Assembly (NCBI RefSeq): GCF_008831285.2
Contig: NC_045146.1
Location: 310,001 to 374,000, forward strand
Length of the DNA: 64,000 nt
Reading direction: 5' to 3'
Source: Nymphaea colorata
Taxonomy: Eukaryota > Streptophyta > Magnoliopsida > Nymphaeales > Nymphaeaceae
Shown here: positions 48,144-59,600 of the stretch, in pieces
How the letters are laid out: each line of letters begins with the position of its first letter
Position numbering within the stretch: the stretch's first letter is position 1
Made by a program: the position numbers and the translations under genes
Notes under the pieces: model-generated
Database searches by the model: none
What the model was told of the DNA's origin: nothing
The model's input: only the letters and a program-made list of their open reading frames with translations

Positions 48144-48223
48144 CCCGATGCGTTGTCCTCTAAACCCCCGCAGGGCTCTTTACTCACACACAACAACCTC
48201 CCCAAGTAAATTTCATATTTGAA

Positions 48224-48233
48224 TATATATATA
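48224..48233 (+). promoter_or_regulatory. Candidate TATA box of the PDF1 gene
   Basis: TATATATATA run about 130 bp upstream of the start codon and downstream of the L1 box. It implies a leader of about 100 bp. Confidence 0.5.
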
Positions 48234-48364
48234 CATACCCAGAGCATCGATCCACTCGAAGTACCCTTCCCCTTGTCTCGCTTCTTCTCTTCCTGGAGCT
48301 TTCTTTCCCACTTTGCTCAGTCTTTCTCTGTAAGTGGTAGGAAGTTGGAGCTCTTCCTTTAGAA

Positions 48365-50418
48365 ATGGGGTGCGGGAGGAAGAGAGCGAGCTCTTCCATG
48401 AGTTTGGTGTCCATCATTATTGGTGTGGTGATCTCCCACTGCATGATCATCCCAGCACTGTGCCAAACTGAAGCTGAACTTGAAGGATTTTATGACAGCA
48501 AGAACTACTATGGCACACCCACTCCCCACGGTGGGTGGAATGAAATCAAATGTGTGTTTCCTGCTTTCTTTTATGTGTGCTGAGAGAGATCTAGAGAGAG
48601 TGTGGTCTATAGAGATTACCGTCATTTTCCTTTTGAAGCATGAATTTGTGTATGCAGTTAGGTCAGATCTAAGTCTTGAGAAAGGAAATAGTTGAATCTT
48701 AGTAACTGACCAAGCACAAAGCATGCATGGGAGGTTGGTCGACACGACCACTCTTGTGTTACGTGCCTCTCATCTTCAAGATGGACGGCGACATCTTATA
48801 ACTCACTGTATCTCTCTTTCTCTTTCTCTTTCTCTGTCTCTGTCTCTGTCTGTCTCTCTCTCTCCACCCATTTGAAGTTGCAGTTGCATGTTCCAGATTG
48901 CATGCTTGGCGGCGAGAAGTTCACCGGATGCATTCTTTTTGCACTGTTCTATGAACGTTTATCTTTGTCTGTTATTGCGAAGTATACGTGCAATGTTGCA
49001 GGAGGAGCAAGTGGTACTCTTTTTTAAGTCATATTGCACTCTGAACTCTCTAACATAGAAGACTTTCTTCTTCTTGCAGGCTCTGGTAGTCCTCACCATG
49101 GCGGCGGTCATCCCACGCCTAACTGCGACACCCCGCCTAGTGGAGGGGGAGGAACGCCTCATCATGGAGGGGGAGGATACTACACACCACCAAGCGGCGG
49201 AGAACCAGGAGGTGGGGTGCCCATGACTCCTCCGTCACACGGCGGCGGGTACTACACACCACCAAGCGGCGGAGAACCAGGAGGTGGGGTGCCCATGACT
49301 CCTCCGTCACACGGCGGCGGGTACTACACACCACCAAGCGGCGGAGAACCAGGAGGTGGGGTGCCCATGACTCCTCCGTCACACGGCGGCGGGTACTACA
49401 CACCACCAAGCGGCGGAGAACCAGGAGGTGGGGTGCCTATGACTCCTCCGTCACACGGCGGCGGGTACTACACACCACCAAGCGGCGGAGAACCAGGAGG
49501 TGGGTTGCCCATGACTCCTCCGTCACAGGGAGGCGGGTACTACAACTCGCCACCAACTGGTGGAGGACCCGGAGGGGGGCTGCCACTGACGCCTCCATCT
49601 GATGGCGGATACTACAATTCACCACCCACAAGCGGCGGCCCCGGAGGGGGGCTGCCACTGACGCCTCCATCTGATGGCGGATACTACAATTCACCACCCA
49701 CAAGCGGCGGCCCCGGTTTCACACCGCCTTCAGGCGGTGGTGGTTTCTTACCGCCTTCAGGCGGTGGTGGTTTCCTACCGCCTTCAGGCGGTGGTGGTTT
49801 CCTACCGCCTTTTAGCGGCGGTGGTGGGTCTCCTTTGCTTCCTACACCAATCACTCCCATCTTCCCTATCGATCCCAACATCGGCTCACCCTTTGGAACT
49901 TGCACGTAAGCTCATCTTCTCTCTAGACCAGACGTGATTTTCTTTACTCTAGCAAGTACATATCTTATTCTGCTTCATGTTCTCCCCTGTTCCTCCTTGT
50001 TTCCTTGATAAATAATTGGATCTTGATGTTGTATTCTGGCTATTAACATTGCAAATTTAATCTTTTTTTTTTCTTTTGCTTCAACAGCTGGTGGATCACT
50101 CACCCTTCGGCCATTTATGGTCTCTTTGGTTATGTTGGTACCGTCGGCGGTCTGTTCGGTACCCTCTGCACACAAGTGTTTGGCCATGACATGAGCCTGA
50201 TGCAGGCCATGACGAACACCCGCACCGATGGGTACGGCGACATTTTCCGGGAAGGCACGGCCTCCCTCCTCAACTCCATGGCTCACCAACGTTTCCCTTT
50301 CACCATGGAAGAAGTAAGGGACCACTTCGCTACTTCCCTCGTCTCCAATAACGCCGCCGCCGCTCAAGCCAATATTTTCCGGCAAGCCAACGAAGGCCGC
50401 CTCGGCTTCCGACAATAG
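48365..50418 (+). CDS. PDF1: Protodermal factor 1-like proline/glycine-rich epidermal protein
   Basis: Model: join(48365..48530,49080..49905,50088..50418), 440 aa, three exons in phase (CACG|GTGGGT, TGCAG|GC, GCAC|GTAAGC, AACAG|CTGG). Residues 1 to about 34 are a signal peptide ending ALCQ. The middle is a Gly/Pro-rich region with seven full 24-residue repeats (residues 89-256; YYTPPSGGEPGGG then VPMTPPSHGGG) and three FLPPSGGGG units. The conserved PDF1 C-terminal domain follows from about residue 330: WWITHPSAIYGLFGYVGTVGG, TNTRTDGYGDIFREGTASLLNSM, FTMEEVR and FRQANEGRL. PDF1 is a secreted cell-wall protein of the L1 layer/epidermis. The Arabidopsis protein is shorter, and the excess here comes from the repeats. 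Confidence 0.92.
49178..49681 (+). repeat. Coding minisatellite: seven 72-bp units in PDF1 exon 2
   Basis: Units start at 49178, 49250, 49322, 49394, 49466, 49538 and 49610, followed by a partial copy at 49682. Units 1-4 are nearly identical at DNA level and units 6-7 form a second subtype (YYNSPPT, LPLTPPSDGG). Each is 24 codons, so copy-number change keeps the frame. A separate 27-bp repeat (FLPPSGGGG, three copies) lies at about 49745-49825. Confidence 0.95.
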
Positions 50419-53031
50419 TTCCTCTGCCATGCCTTGTATTTGAATACCTTCTTCATGTTATGTTTAGTCCTCTGTGTGTGTGTGTGTGTGTGTATGTGAG
50501 TGCATGCACACTGACTCGTGTGCAGGAGGCGTTGTTTGCGTTTTTAACTGTGTAAGTTACTCTGTTGGGTCGCCATTAAAATGCTGGTTCTTGTGAGTGG
50601 TATGCCTTGTTCTCTGTAGTTGGTCTGTTTAAATTCGAGATCAATGTTCATTCCGTCAGGGAAAATGCGTTGCCGCTGCATCATTTATATCTTACGCATA
50701 CTTATGCTATGCTTGATGTGACTCATCCAGATCTGCAGTCTAGATTTAGGGAAGGAATCGGTTCGGACATGGGAAAGTTAAATTCATCGGTAATCCAGGA
50801 TTTAGAATAGCTGCATGACATAGTTATCCGGAAATCCGCTTCCGTTTTCCAATATTTGCTTTTCTGCTTCTGTTTCTTCTCGGTTCACACTGATTTCTCA
50901 AACTACCATCAATGATATTGATGTATTAGTGTTTGAAAATGTTCAATTTTCTACCACCGCTAGGTTCTTATACCCTAAAATGGCAAAATATTGTGATGCC
51001 AGATCTGGCCTATTCGCTTTGCTGACACTTTGCTAACTGGATTCCTTTAATTTTAGATCTGTCCAATAACTCTTTGCTAAATGCCTCTAGTTACATCCTT
51101 AATATGAATCCCAATAATGTTCACATAAGCAAGCATCTTCACGGGCGGAGTTCTGTCAAGGGGCAGCAATGAGGTTTGAGAAGTAGCGACCCCAAGACTG
51201 GGAATCCACTAGCTTGGGGATTTCATGTCATGTAAACAACTAACTCCAATCGAGGTAAATTTTGAACTCAGAGGCTTGCAACAGTTTTGTACTCCTTCAG
51301 TAGAAACGTCAGATTACACAATGAACTGAACATTGGGGCAAGAGAATAGCAACTTTCTCTGCAAGCCATGAAAGTTCAGCAACAAGAGCCTACTTGCTTC
51401 ATTTAACAAAAGGAAGAAATTGAAGATTCAGTATTCTGGCCTAGCTGACAATAATAGAGGTGAATCCATGCCTGACCTTGAGGCTTATTGTCTCAGGAAA
51501 TCAATCTCATAGATATAACTTTATTTTTGCCTTTGGAAACCTGTTCTACATATCTTTTTTGTTCACAACTCAAGAAGAATGAGCCACGTATATACCGACT
51601 GTCAACTTTCTCATCTGATGAAAAGCAGATTAGTTGCCTTAGCTTGACGACTGTTTTATGTATGGCCTCATAAAAACAAACCACAAGTATTGTATTTGTA
51701 ACTGTGAACTTTTTCATATTTGAAAGCACCTCACATGCTACTGTTTATTACCGCATGCGTGACAACTGTCCCCTAGTTCACCTGTAAGTTAATAAATGAG
51801 TTCCTAAGCATGTAAATTTAATTTCTCAAAAAAGCACATACGATGATATTCGACCAGCAGGTAAACTTTTAGCAAACGATGTTAAAAAGGGAAAAAGAAT
51901 TTGCATTTGACAGCAAAACCAGGGAAAGTGGCAAACTAGAGAATCAAACTCAGAACATAGTTGGCACAAGAATCAAACTCAGATCAGTAGATAACTGGGC
52001 CAATGGATCAGTGAGTTGACTAGCCGACTCGATTGAGTCAAGTCGTAAGTTTTTATAATGTTTTTTTTTTACTGTAACCTTGTAGTATAACCTACTCAAC
52101 ATAGAGCAACATGATCTTGGTTATGGTTTGTCAACAACTTTAACCATGACCGAAGTCACGAATATAAGAACACTTGCTTAACTTGTATTTATCTTTCTTT
52201 CTCTGTTCAGTCACCTGTTCCTCCATGGACATCTAAACGTTTAGAAATTGATGGTAAGAACATATTTGCAAATAATTGAGCTAATGTTTCTTTCATGTCC
52301 TTGATAAAAACTTTCATGAGAGAAAAAAAAAAACCAAAAAATGGTTAAGAACTTAAGAATCAAGATGAATTTTTACACCTTATAAAGTTTAAAACAGTTA
52401 AAATCAAACTTGAACGATTCGGATTCGAGTCACCGATCTAGTGAGTCAGGTAATTTTTTGCCGAGTCGCCTGAGATTTGGTGTTGATTCGCTTGGGTCCT
52501 GACTCGTAGCCCAGGGAGAGGACGATCCCGAGCCGACGATCCCGAGCGATTCCCAAGTCCACTCGCCAGGTTGGCCAAAAATGGTGCCAGCAGCTAAAGA
52601 AAGCGTCGCATATCCTTTGACTCCTTCTAGGTTCAAGCATGAAAAGCACATCCAGAATGAGAATTGTGGATGGTGTTCTCAAATTCGCAAGGACGAGAAT
52701 ACTTGTTTGAAAAAAAAAAAAGGAAAGAACTTTCAATAACCTGAAAATGGAAGTCAAACTCAAGTTTGCCTTGCAAAGTTTTACATAAACTGAACATTGC
52801 CAGTCAATTATACCGTTGCTGAAGATGGAAACTGTAACACAGGAATTCCATTTGTGAGCCTCCACTTGAAAAATAGATTCTTGCCAGCCACGAAACTGCT
52901 CACTTCCACAAGGCTAATTTTCCGCACAGCAATCATGACTCATAACATGAGCTGCTTTTGCACGCTTAAATGCGGTTTGAAGCTTAGATATGTGGTTTTG
53001 AAGATTGTTTTGCCAAGATAGCAGAATCCCA
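50419..53031. other. Intergenic between PDF1 and the hydrolase gene
   Basis: PDF1 3' flank with a TG microsatellite (50473-50493), then AT-rich DNA. About 51990-52050 and 52410-52565 contain GAGTCG/GACTCG repeat-element words. The stretch at 52590-53031 may include the 3' UTR of the hydrolase gene. No supported gene. Confidence 0.45.
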
Positions 53032-54084
53032 TTAACTCAGATGCGACTGAAACCAGTCCAGTATCTGTGCAATTGGTAAGCTAGTCATTTCATGATATGC
53101 GAATGCAAGGTTAAGCTCCTCCTGAATATGGCTGGCCCATTCATAATTGTCTGGTAATACCTCCTTTTCTGCAAGGGCTTCTCTCCAACGTACAATACGA
53201 CCATCACTCACCATGAATCCCTTTTCATCTATAATGCCTTTTTCATGGAACGTACGAAAAATTTTGACAGAAAGAGCTTCATCCACGCCTGGAACTCGAT
53301 CAGACAAAAATTTGGGTGACAATGGGAATTCCGTGCATCTAATTTCTGAAACTAAGATACCTTTCTTCTTAAGACTTTCCATATATTCAGATATCAATCG
53401 TGCTCTTTTACGGTCTTTTGGCATGTGAACAAAAAGAGTTGGTGGGTAATCATCCGGCAGTTCTTGGTAATCAAAAACACCTTCCGCAATCATAATAGTG
53501 ATGCTACTAAATTTTAGTTTAGTTGCAAGAGCTGAAACGAAATACCCACCAGAAGAGGCCCCAAGAGCTGTCAGAGGGAGCTTTTCCAGCTTTCTTTTCT
53601 CAATCCACCATGTGATAATCTGCTTAACACTTTCTTTTTCTTTTCCTAATAACCAGCATCGGCCAGTGCTTGAAATGGTGATAACAGCAAATTTATGAGC
53701 AAGAGCATTAAGGACAATAAGACGTTCCTCAGGTAAGCCTACACAATTTGGGCAGCTTTGAGAACGATCCCAAAAATTTGCAGCTCGTCCATTACAACCA
53801 TGAGCCAGGAAGAGAATAGCCTTTGGAGAGTCAGGTATCTGCCATATGACATCAGTTCCATTCACGAATTCAACAGTGGGAGAAAACTGAACTGCAGACC
53901 GAAAACTGTTCCATTTGAGCACCGACAAGTGAAATGCATGATCTGATTTGGGGTTCTCTATAGAGAAAAATAGGGTTGTTGTAAGGATAAGCAACAGAAA
54001 TGCAAAAGCCACTGATTTCCATTTCTGTGCTCTATGCCATGGAGTATCTGTTCGATATGCACGTCTTAACATTACAGTAAACAT
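53032..54084 (-). CDS. Membrane-anchored alpha/beta hydrolase-fold protein
   Basis: Single coding exon, 350 aa. A transmembrane segment lies at about residues 23-42 (SVAFAFLLLILTTTLFFS) after a basic N-terminus, so a type II signal anchor is likely. The hydrolase fold includes an oxyanion-type loop LFLAHGCNG (about 91-99) and the nucleophile elbow GASSGG with Ser177 in G-x-S-x-G. Acid and His residues are not certain. Plants have a small conserved family of this kind annotated only as alpha/beta-hydrolases; the substrate is unknown. The start codon follows immediately after a CTGCAG acceptor, so the leader is spliced; the donor CCTCAG|GTACTC at 56366 fits, giving a 5'-UTR intron of about 2.3 kb. 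Met5 (MLRRAYRT) is an alternative start. Confidence 0.88.
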   Translation of the reverse strand: MFTVMLRRAYRTDTPWHRAQKWKSVAFAFLLLILTTTLFFSIENPKSDHAFHLSVLKWNSFRSAVQFSPTVEFVNGTDVIWQIPDSPKAILFLAHGCNGRAANFWDRSQSCPNCVGLPEERLIVLNALAHKFAVITISSTGRCWLLGKEKESVKQIITWWIEKRKLEKLPLTALGASSGGYFVSALATKLKFSSITIMIAEGVFDYQELPDDYPPTLFVHMPKDRKRARLISEYMESLKKKGILVSEIRCTEFPLSPKFLSDRVPGVDEALSVKIFRTFHEKGIIDEKGFMVSDGRIVRWREALAEKEVLPDNYEWASHIQEELNLAFAYHEMTSLPIAQILDWFQSHLS

Positions 54085-54423
54085 CTGCAGGTAATAAAAA
54101 TCATCAGTGATACTTTAACAAAAAAAGAAAGAAAGAACACTATGTATTCATGAAGAAGAAAAAATATTCCACTGATAAACATTTGAAGAAGAAAATTGAA
54201 AAGCAAAACACAAGAAAAAGTGGACATTAACTAATATACCTCTACGTAACAACTGTCAATTTTATGATACAGTCAATATGTCGTATAACATACTAAGTTA
54301 CTAACATAAACGGAACAGAGAAAATAAGTGAAAATAACTTTTAAGAGAAGAAAGAGGACCCAATCACTAGTAAAACAGATAGGCATATAATAGCAAAAGA
54401 AAACCATTTACAGTTGAATAGCA

Positions 54424-54793
54424 TGGTGTAAGAAAATTATTAAACCTGATGGTAAATTGATTAGCCCAGAATCTGACAAGTTCTTTCTGTGGTTAATTCC
54501 ATGTACATATGACAGCATACCAACATATCTTATCATGGATACATGGTTCAGGACTGCCATGTGCTTTCTTATTTATATCTTGTTAATGTGTGCGAGATAG
54601 CCTTGCCAATGCATGAATTTCGAACAGAGGAACCCTCACACACATTCATAAAACATCAATAAGAAAATAAGCGGCAGTCCTGAACCATGTGTCCATATAA
54701 GATATGCTGCTATACCATGGAATTAACCATAGAAAGACAGAACCTATCAGCCTCTAGGCTTACCATCAGGTTAAATAATTTTCTTATGCCATA
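54424..54793. repeat. Long foldback (inverted repeat) in the hydrolase 5'-UTR intron
   Basis: Left arm 54424-54596 and right arm 54635-54793 are imperfect reverse complements separated by 38 bp. Shared blocks (left orientation) are TAAGAAAATTATT, ACCTGATGGTAA, TGGTTAATTCCATG, ACATGGTTCAGGACTGCC and AATGTGTG.GAG. Arms differ by small indels. The RNA of either strand could fold into a hairpin of about 370 nt. No coding function. Confidence 0.8.
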
Positions 54794-55916
54794 AAATTTA
54801 AGGTATGAAAAACAAAGTGAGAATGACAGTGGCAGATGTTTAAAGAATACCCAAAGGATAATGGACTGAGATTTAACAAATGAAAATAATAAGTAAATCA
54901 AGTCAGTCATCATCTGCGGCTTTATCATTCCTTTTGGAGTTCACAGTTTTGTAAATCAAGAGCTTACCACCATAAGTACTTGACAGCTATTTTTATCAGT
55001 TTTTCATGTTCAGCTTGTAGTCCATAGAGATAAGCCATAAGCTAAGCACAAGCTAGCTTGTGTGTCGGTGCTAGGAGTGCAGTGTGTTCATTTATAAATG
55101 CATTCCTAGATACTGGTATTTATCATCATATGCGTGGCAGCATCAATTTCACTGAATGGTTGAGTTCGCAGCAACAAAATCCTAACAGAGGACTAATGAA
55201 GATATGTTATACTAAAAAAGAATTAGGAGCCGGCAATAGTAAGAAGATGAAGAAAATGATATATTATAGTGCAAGTGATATTAATTATAATATAGGCTTT
55301 CAGGCAGCATAGGACGTACTACTGTATTATGAGCTATATCCAGTATAAAACACTTCATGATTGGGAAAATTCTAAGTTTGGGCAAGATCTTTTATGATTT
55401 GCCTATTCTTAAGTCCTCACAAGAAGTATGATAAGGTATCAGAAAGATTCGGGCATCTGTAATAGAACTATTAAACTACAACATGTCATACACTAATTGT
55501 GGGTATCAAGAACCTTTCAACTTTAAGATGGAACAGTTGAAGTCCTCTAGAGATCCATTATGGTTTCATGTATTGCTAAAAACACGCTGGCATTTTTTTT
55601 CTAAAGAAAGAAAGCCATGGGTTTAGAAATTTTGATCTAGGGAGATGTGCTCGGAGGGACCAAATGCAGGCTTTGTTGAGGCCATGAATGAATTATCGTC
55701 GCGCTTGATCTAGCACAGTATCAAGATGCTCCTTTCTCTAATAAAGATATACACAAGGTGCACATGTAACCACAAAGAAGACAAAATCGCAAGCCTTTAG
55801 AAAAGAATGACCAAATGATAAAAAACCAAAACAAAGCTCCAGACTTATGCACATTTGATATCTAATGCAATATGAAGTAGTAGGGAACATTTGATTCGAA
55901 ATAAGAACATATGTAA

Positions 55917-56130
55917 TTAAGCAAGAGGAATTTCCATATAAAAACTCAAAGTTGCAACTGGCAAAATCAAAGGGTGTGAAGCATGATATTCACGAAGAAA
56001 CACAAAATTATAGGGGAGCACTTGGTTGGAAGAAAAATTATAGCAAAGCAAGAGGAATCTCCATCTGCGCCCGAGAAAATCACACGGGTGTGAAGCACAA
56101 TTTCCAGGAAGAAACACTACCATGTTCCCC
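55917..56130. repeat. Degenerate ~126-bp tandem duplication
   Basis: AAGCAAGAGGAATTTCCAT at about 55919 recurs as AAGCAAGAGGAATCTCCAT at about 56046. GGGTGTGAAGCA followed by GAAGAAACAC recurs in both copies. It lies inside the inferred 5'-UTR intron of the hydrolase gene. Confidence 0.65.
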
Positions 56131-56366
56131 TTTTTCAGCAAAATGCATGATTTCTATGACGAATCAGCAGAACACTAATGGCTCTCCACATCCTCCTAGA
56201 AATGAAAAACATTCTCATGAACATGTACAACCACTTTTCGCCGCCAAAGCGAGAACTCGCCAATATTCGGCTCCGGATTTAGGCGGATTAGGGGAAAGAA
56301 AAGCAAAAGCAGAGTGCAGAAGAAGCCACTAAAATTCCACATAAATTCAAAGGTGCAGCAGAGTAC

Positions 56367-56600
56367 CTGAGGCTTCAGATTTGTCTCAAAGAAGGCGAAA
56401 GCAACGTCAACGGGGAGAGGGGAGGGGGGGACTCTTTCACTGTGACCTCTCTCGCTCGCTGTCGCCCTCTCGTGTCGTGCCTGTGTCCCAAGCGCCGGTC
56501 AGGAACAATACGCAGTCTGGATCTTGGTATCAGATTGTGCCACCTGCAACGGATTTCAAGAGACTCAGGGCCAGGACAGATCAAGGGTCTCGCAGGTGAG
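56367..56600 (-). other. Probable 5'-UTR exon of the hydrolase gene
   Basis: On the minus strand this GC-richer segment ends at donor CCTCAG|GTACTC (56366), which pairs with the acceptor directly before the start codon at 54084. The upstream limit is a guess because no TATA was found. Confidence 0.4.
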
Positions 56601-59600
56601 GGGAGGTCAGGACTTGGTTTCAGCCTTCAATAGATACTTTAGGATGACATGTCTCACCAAAAATAAACACAACAAACCATGTCCATGACATTCAAACCCA
56701 CTAATTCAAACATGGTGGAACTTGTCAAAGTACTAAGACTTGTCTTAGACTTGTGGCTGAGCATGTGAAATGGGATGCCTCTGGAGGTTTAATCTCTCCA
56801 CCCAGATGCTCTTTAAGTGGGGCAGATTGATGCTCGGGACAAAATTTACCAGGTAAGCTTTGGTGGTGTACTGATCAAGGATGTCCAAAGCAATAGAAGA
56901 AAGATTTTTTTTTCGGGCTAGTTTGAACTTTTCTCCCTTCCTTCTAGAATAAGGTCAGGTAACCCTAAGAGGTTGTAGCATATTGGGCGGCAGTGCGATT
57001 CACCTCTTAAGAGGCTTGTGTTTAAATTTTGAGGTGTTCACTGTCACATGCCCCTCCTCTAAACTGTAATAAGTCTTAAAGCGAACTTTGTGAAACCCTA
57101 AAGGTAGTGGGCACAAGGGGGTTGGGGTCTCTCTTATAGGTAGTGGAATGAACCATTCACCATTAATTAAAAAAAATGAAAAAAAAAGAATCAGGTACAG
57201 GTACACATGAAGAAGTTCAAAATGGTGATTAACTTCACCGAATTTCTATAGCCTCTTGAAGTGTGCTTCAAGGATAAAAGGTCTAGGATAAAAGCTCAAC
57301 ACCCTGTTATTGTTGAAAAAATACAATGGCATGTTTCCTTTCATCAAAAAGTATCATGTTCCCTAGGTTGAAGACTTTTGTGACCAATTTCATGAAAGGA
57401 ACTTCAAAGGAGACGAAGATGGTAGGGAGCTTGAGTAGGTGACTTTGCATTTTTCAAGTTGTTAAGTTGTATTGAGAATCAATTTATGAGAAATCTGCAA
57501 AATTGTAATGTTGGTGGGGAGCTTGAGTAGTGGAACTTTTTTCTTGCATTATTTCTCAAATTTCGTGGAGAGATACTCATAATTAAATTTTTAGTAATGT
57601 ATGAAAACTATAAGACTTAGTTGTTCAAAGTTATATTGGATTCTAAAAAAGAACATTACACTCCAACATTATTGTTAATATTTGATCAAACAAAATATAG
57701 ACCAGCAAACCATTTCACTATTCCAGGAATTGACTTATATATAAGGTCCTGATACTGTGTGTGCTATTTTCTTACCTCATAAGTCTTTCAAGGATTAATC
57801 CTTCTTATCAATCCATCTAATCATTTGCATCGGTTGATTGATGAAGATCGGATTGGTGTAGCTCGACCTCGTGCTATAATTAGTTAATACGGCTCAAAAC
57901 TTCTTATAAACGGACCAAAGTGCCCTTACGGTGAAATGATGGAACACGGGCTACGCGAATGACACACAAAATAGGCATTAAAGTACATTATCCATACATG
58001 TTTTACGGTTGACCAAAATTATACCCAGATTTAATATCAAAATTAGTTGTTGCTTTTTTAACTTTAAATTACTTTTCTACCCTCATAATTATTGAAAAGA
58101 AAAAGATATTCCTACACCCATCCGTGGTTTTCATTTTGGGATCCCTGGTTGAGAAATTCAGCGTTTGTTTAAGTCGTGGATTTAACCTAATCAGCCTTCG
58201 TTCTCAGATCTGAGGCTATCAAACGTAGCATTAAAGATCCCCAGTTGAGAAATTCACAGTTTGTTTAATTCATGGACTTAAAATCAGCATCGGTTCTCAG
58301 ATCCGAGGCTATCAAACATAGCCGTACCGTAAGAGTATCTAAAACATAGTTACATATGAAACTACTAAGATTTCAACTGAATTTTTTACCATAAGACTTT
58401 GTGTCTGGTTTATGATGGAGACCAGTATGATGGGAACAACACAAACCCTTGTTGGCTGTGGGGGCAGACGCAGGTGTTGTTGCCCACACAGTCCCAAAAA
58501 AAAAGTTCAATTTTATTTTATATTTGATATTGTAAGGTACTTTTTTTTTTCATTTACATATTCATGTTCTTTAAAAATTTTAAAATTTTATAACTACTGC
58601 CCTTGATATTGTAAGGTACTGTCTTACTTTATGTACCACCGACATCATGTGCATCGATCTCTACTTTATAATCATTTATTGAATCCTATTTTATTATTTC
58701 AAGTTGTTTAATTTCATAAATGATTAACATGTCATCTGTAGTTATATTCTTATTCACCATACAAGTTTAGCAAATGAAGTCGCCATAGACGTCACAATAA
58801 ATAATTTAGAAATAGTAAAGAACTCTGTTCCAAAATGCAACTACCAGTGCTTGAATTAATGCAGATATTCAATTTGAATCTGGATTTTTTTTTTTTATAA
58901 AATGAATCCAAAGAATCGATTCGGCACCACCTGGATCCAGCAAAGAGGCGAGTTTGGTGCAATCTGCTGCATTCGTGGGACCCACTGGAAGAAACCCGAC
59001 CCGGGCTGGGTGTTTTTTGTGATCTGGATCCAGGTTGGAATTGGATCCCACCTGGACCCAGCTGAAAAGTCTGTGGATCCATCCGGATCTGGGTCCAACA
59101 TGGCGGCCACCCACCTGTGCTTTCCTCTTTTTCCGTCAACATCTGACAGTCTTGACTTTATATATATATATATATATAACTATGTTTGCTTTAGTATTAT
59201 ACCCTAAGTATGGGCATAAGAATGATCTATACTTGCATCCATGTTTTCCAAAAAGAATTCTAAAAAATACAAAAATTTCAAAAGCAAATCTTCCAAAAGC
59301 TTCAAAAATGTGTATGATTAGAATATCTCCAAAAGTTATGACCAAGGCACCAAAGTAATGACTTACCTTTCAGCCTTAGTCTAAACCTTGAGATGAAACT
59401 AGACCATAAAAGTCATAAAATCCTAGATTAAAACCTTAGGTTTGAAAACACTAAGCTAAACTAAAGCATAAAACCATCTAAATCCTTGGTTAAAATAAAA
59501 TTGAAAAGATTAAACTATAACTGAATCAAAGCCTAAAACTTTGGATTATGTCACAACCTAAATCCAAACCCTAAAGCAGAAGCATTTGAATATCCAAACG

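Noticed and set aside
49137-49703. Minus-strand repetitive ORFs opposite PDF1 exon 2
   Set aside because: Mirror frames of the 72-bp coding repeat; low complexity and no independent signal.
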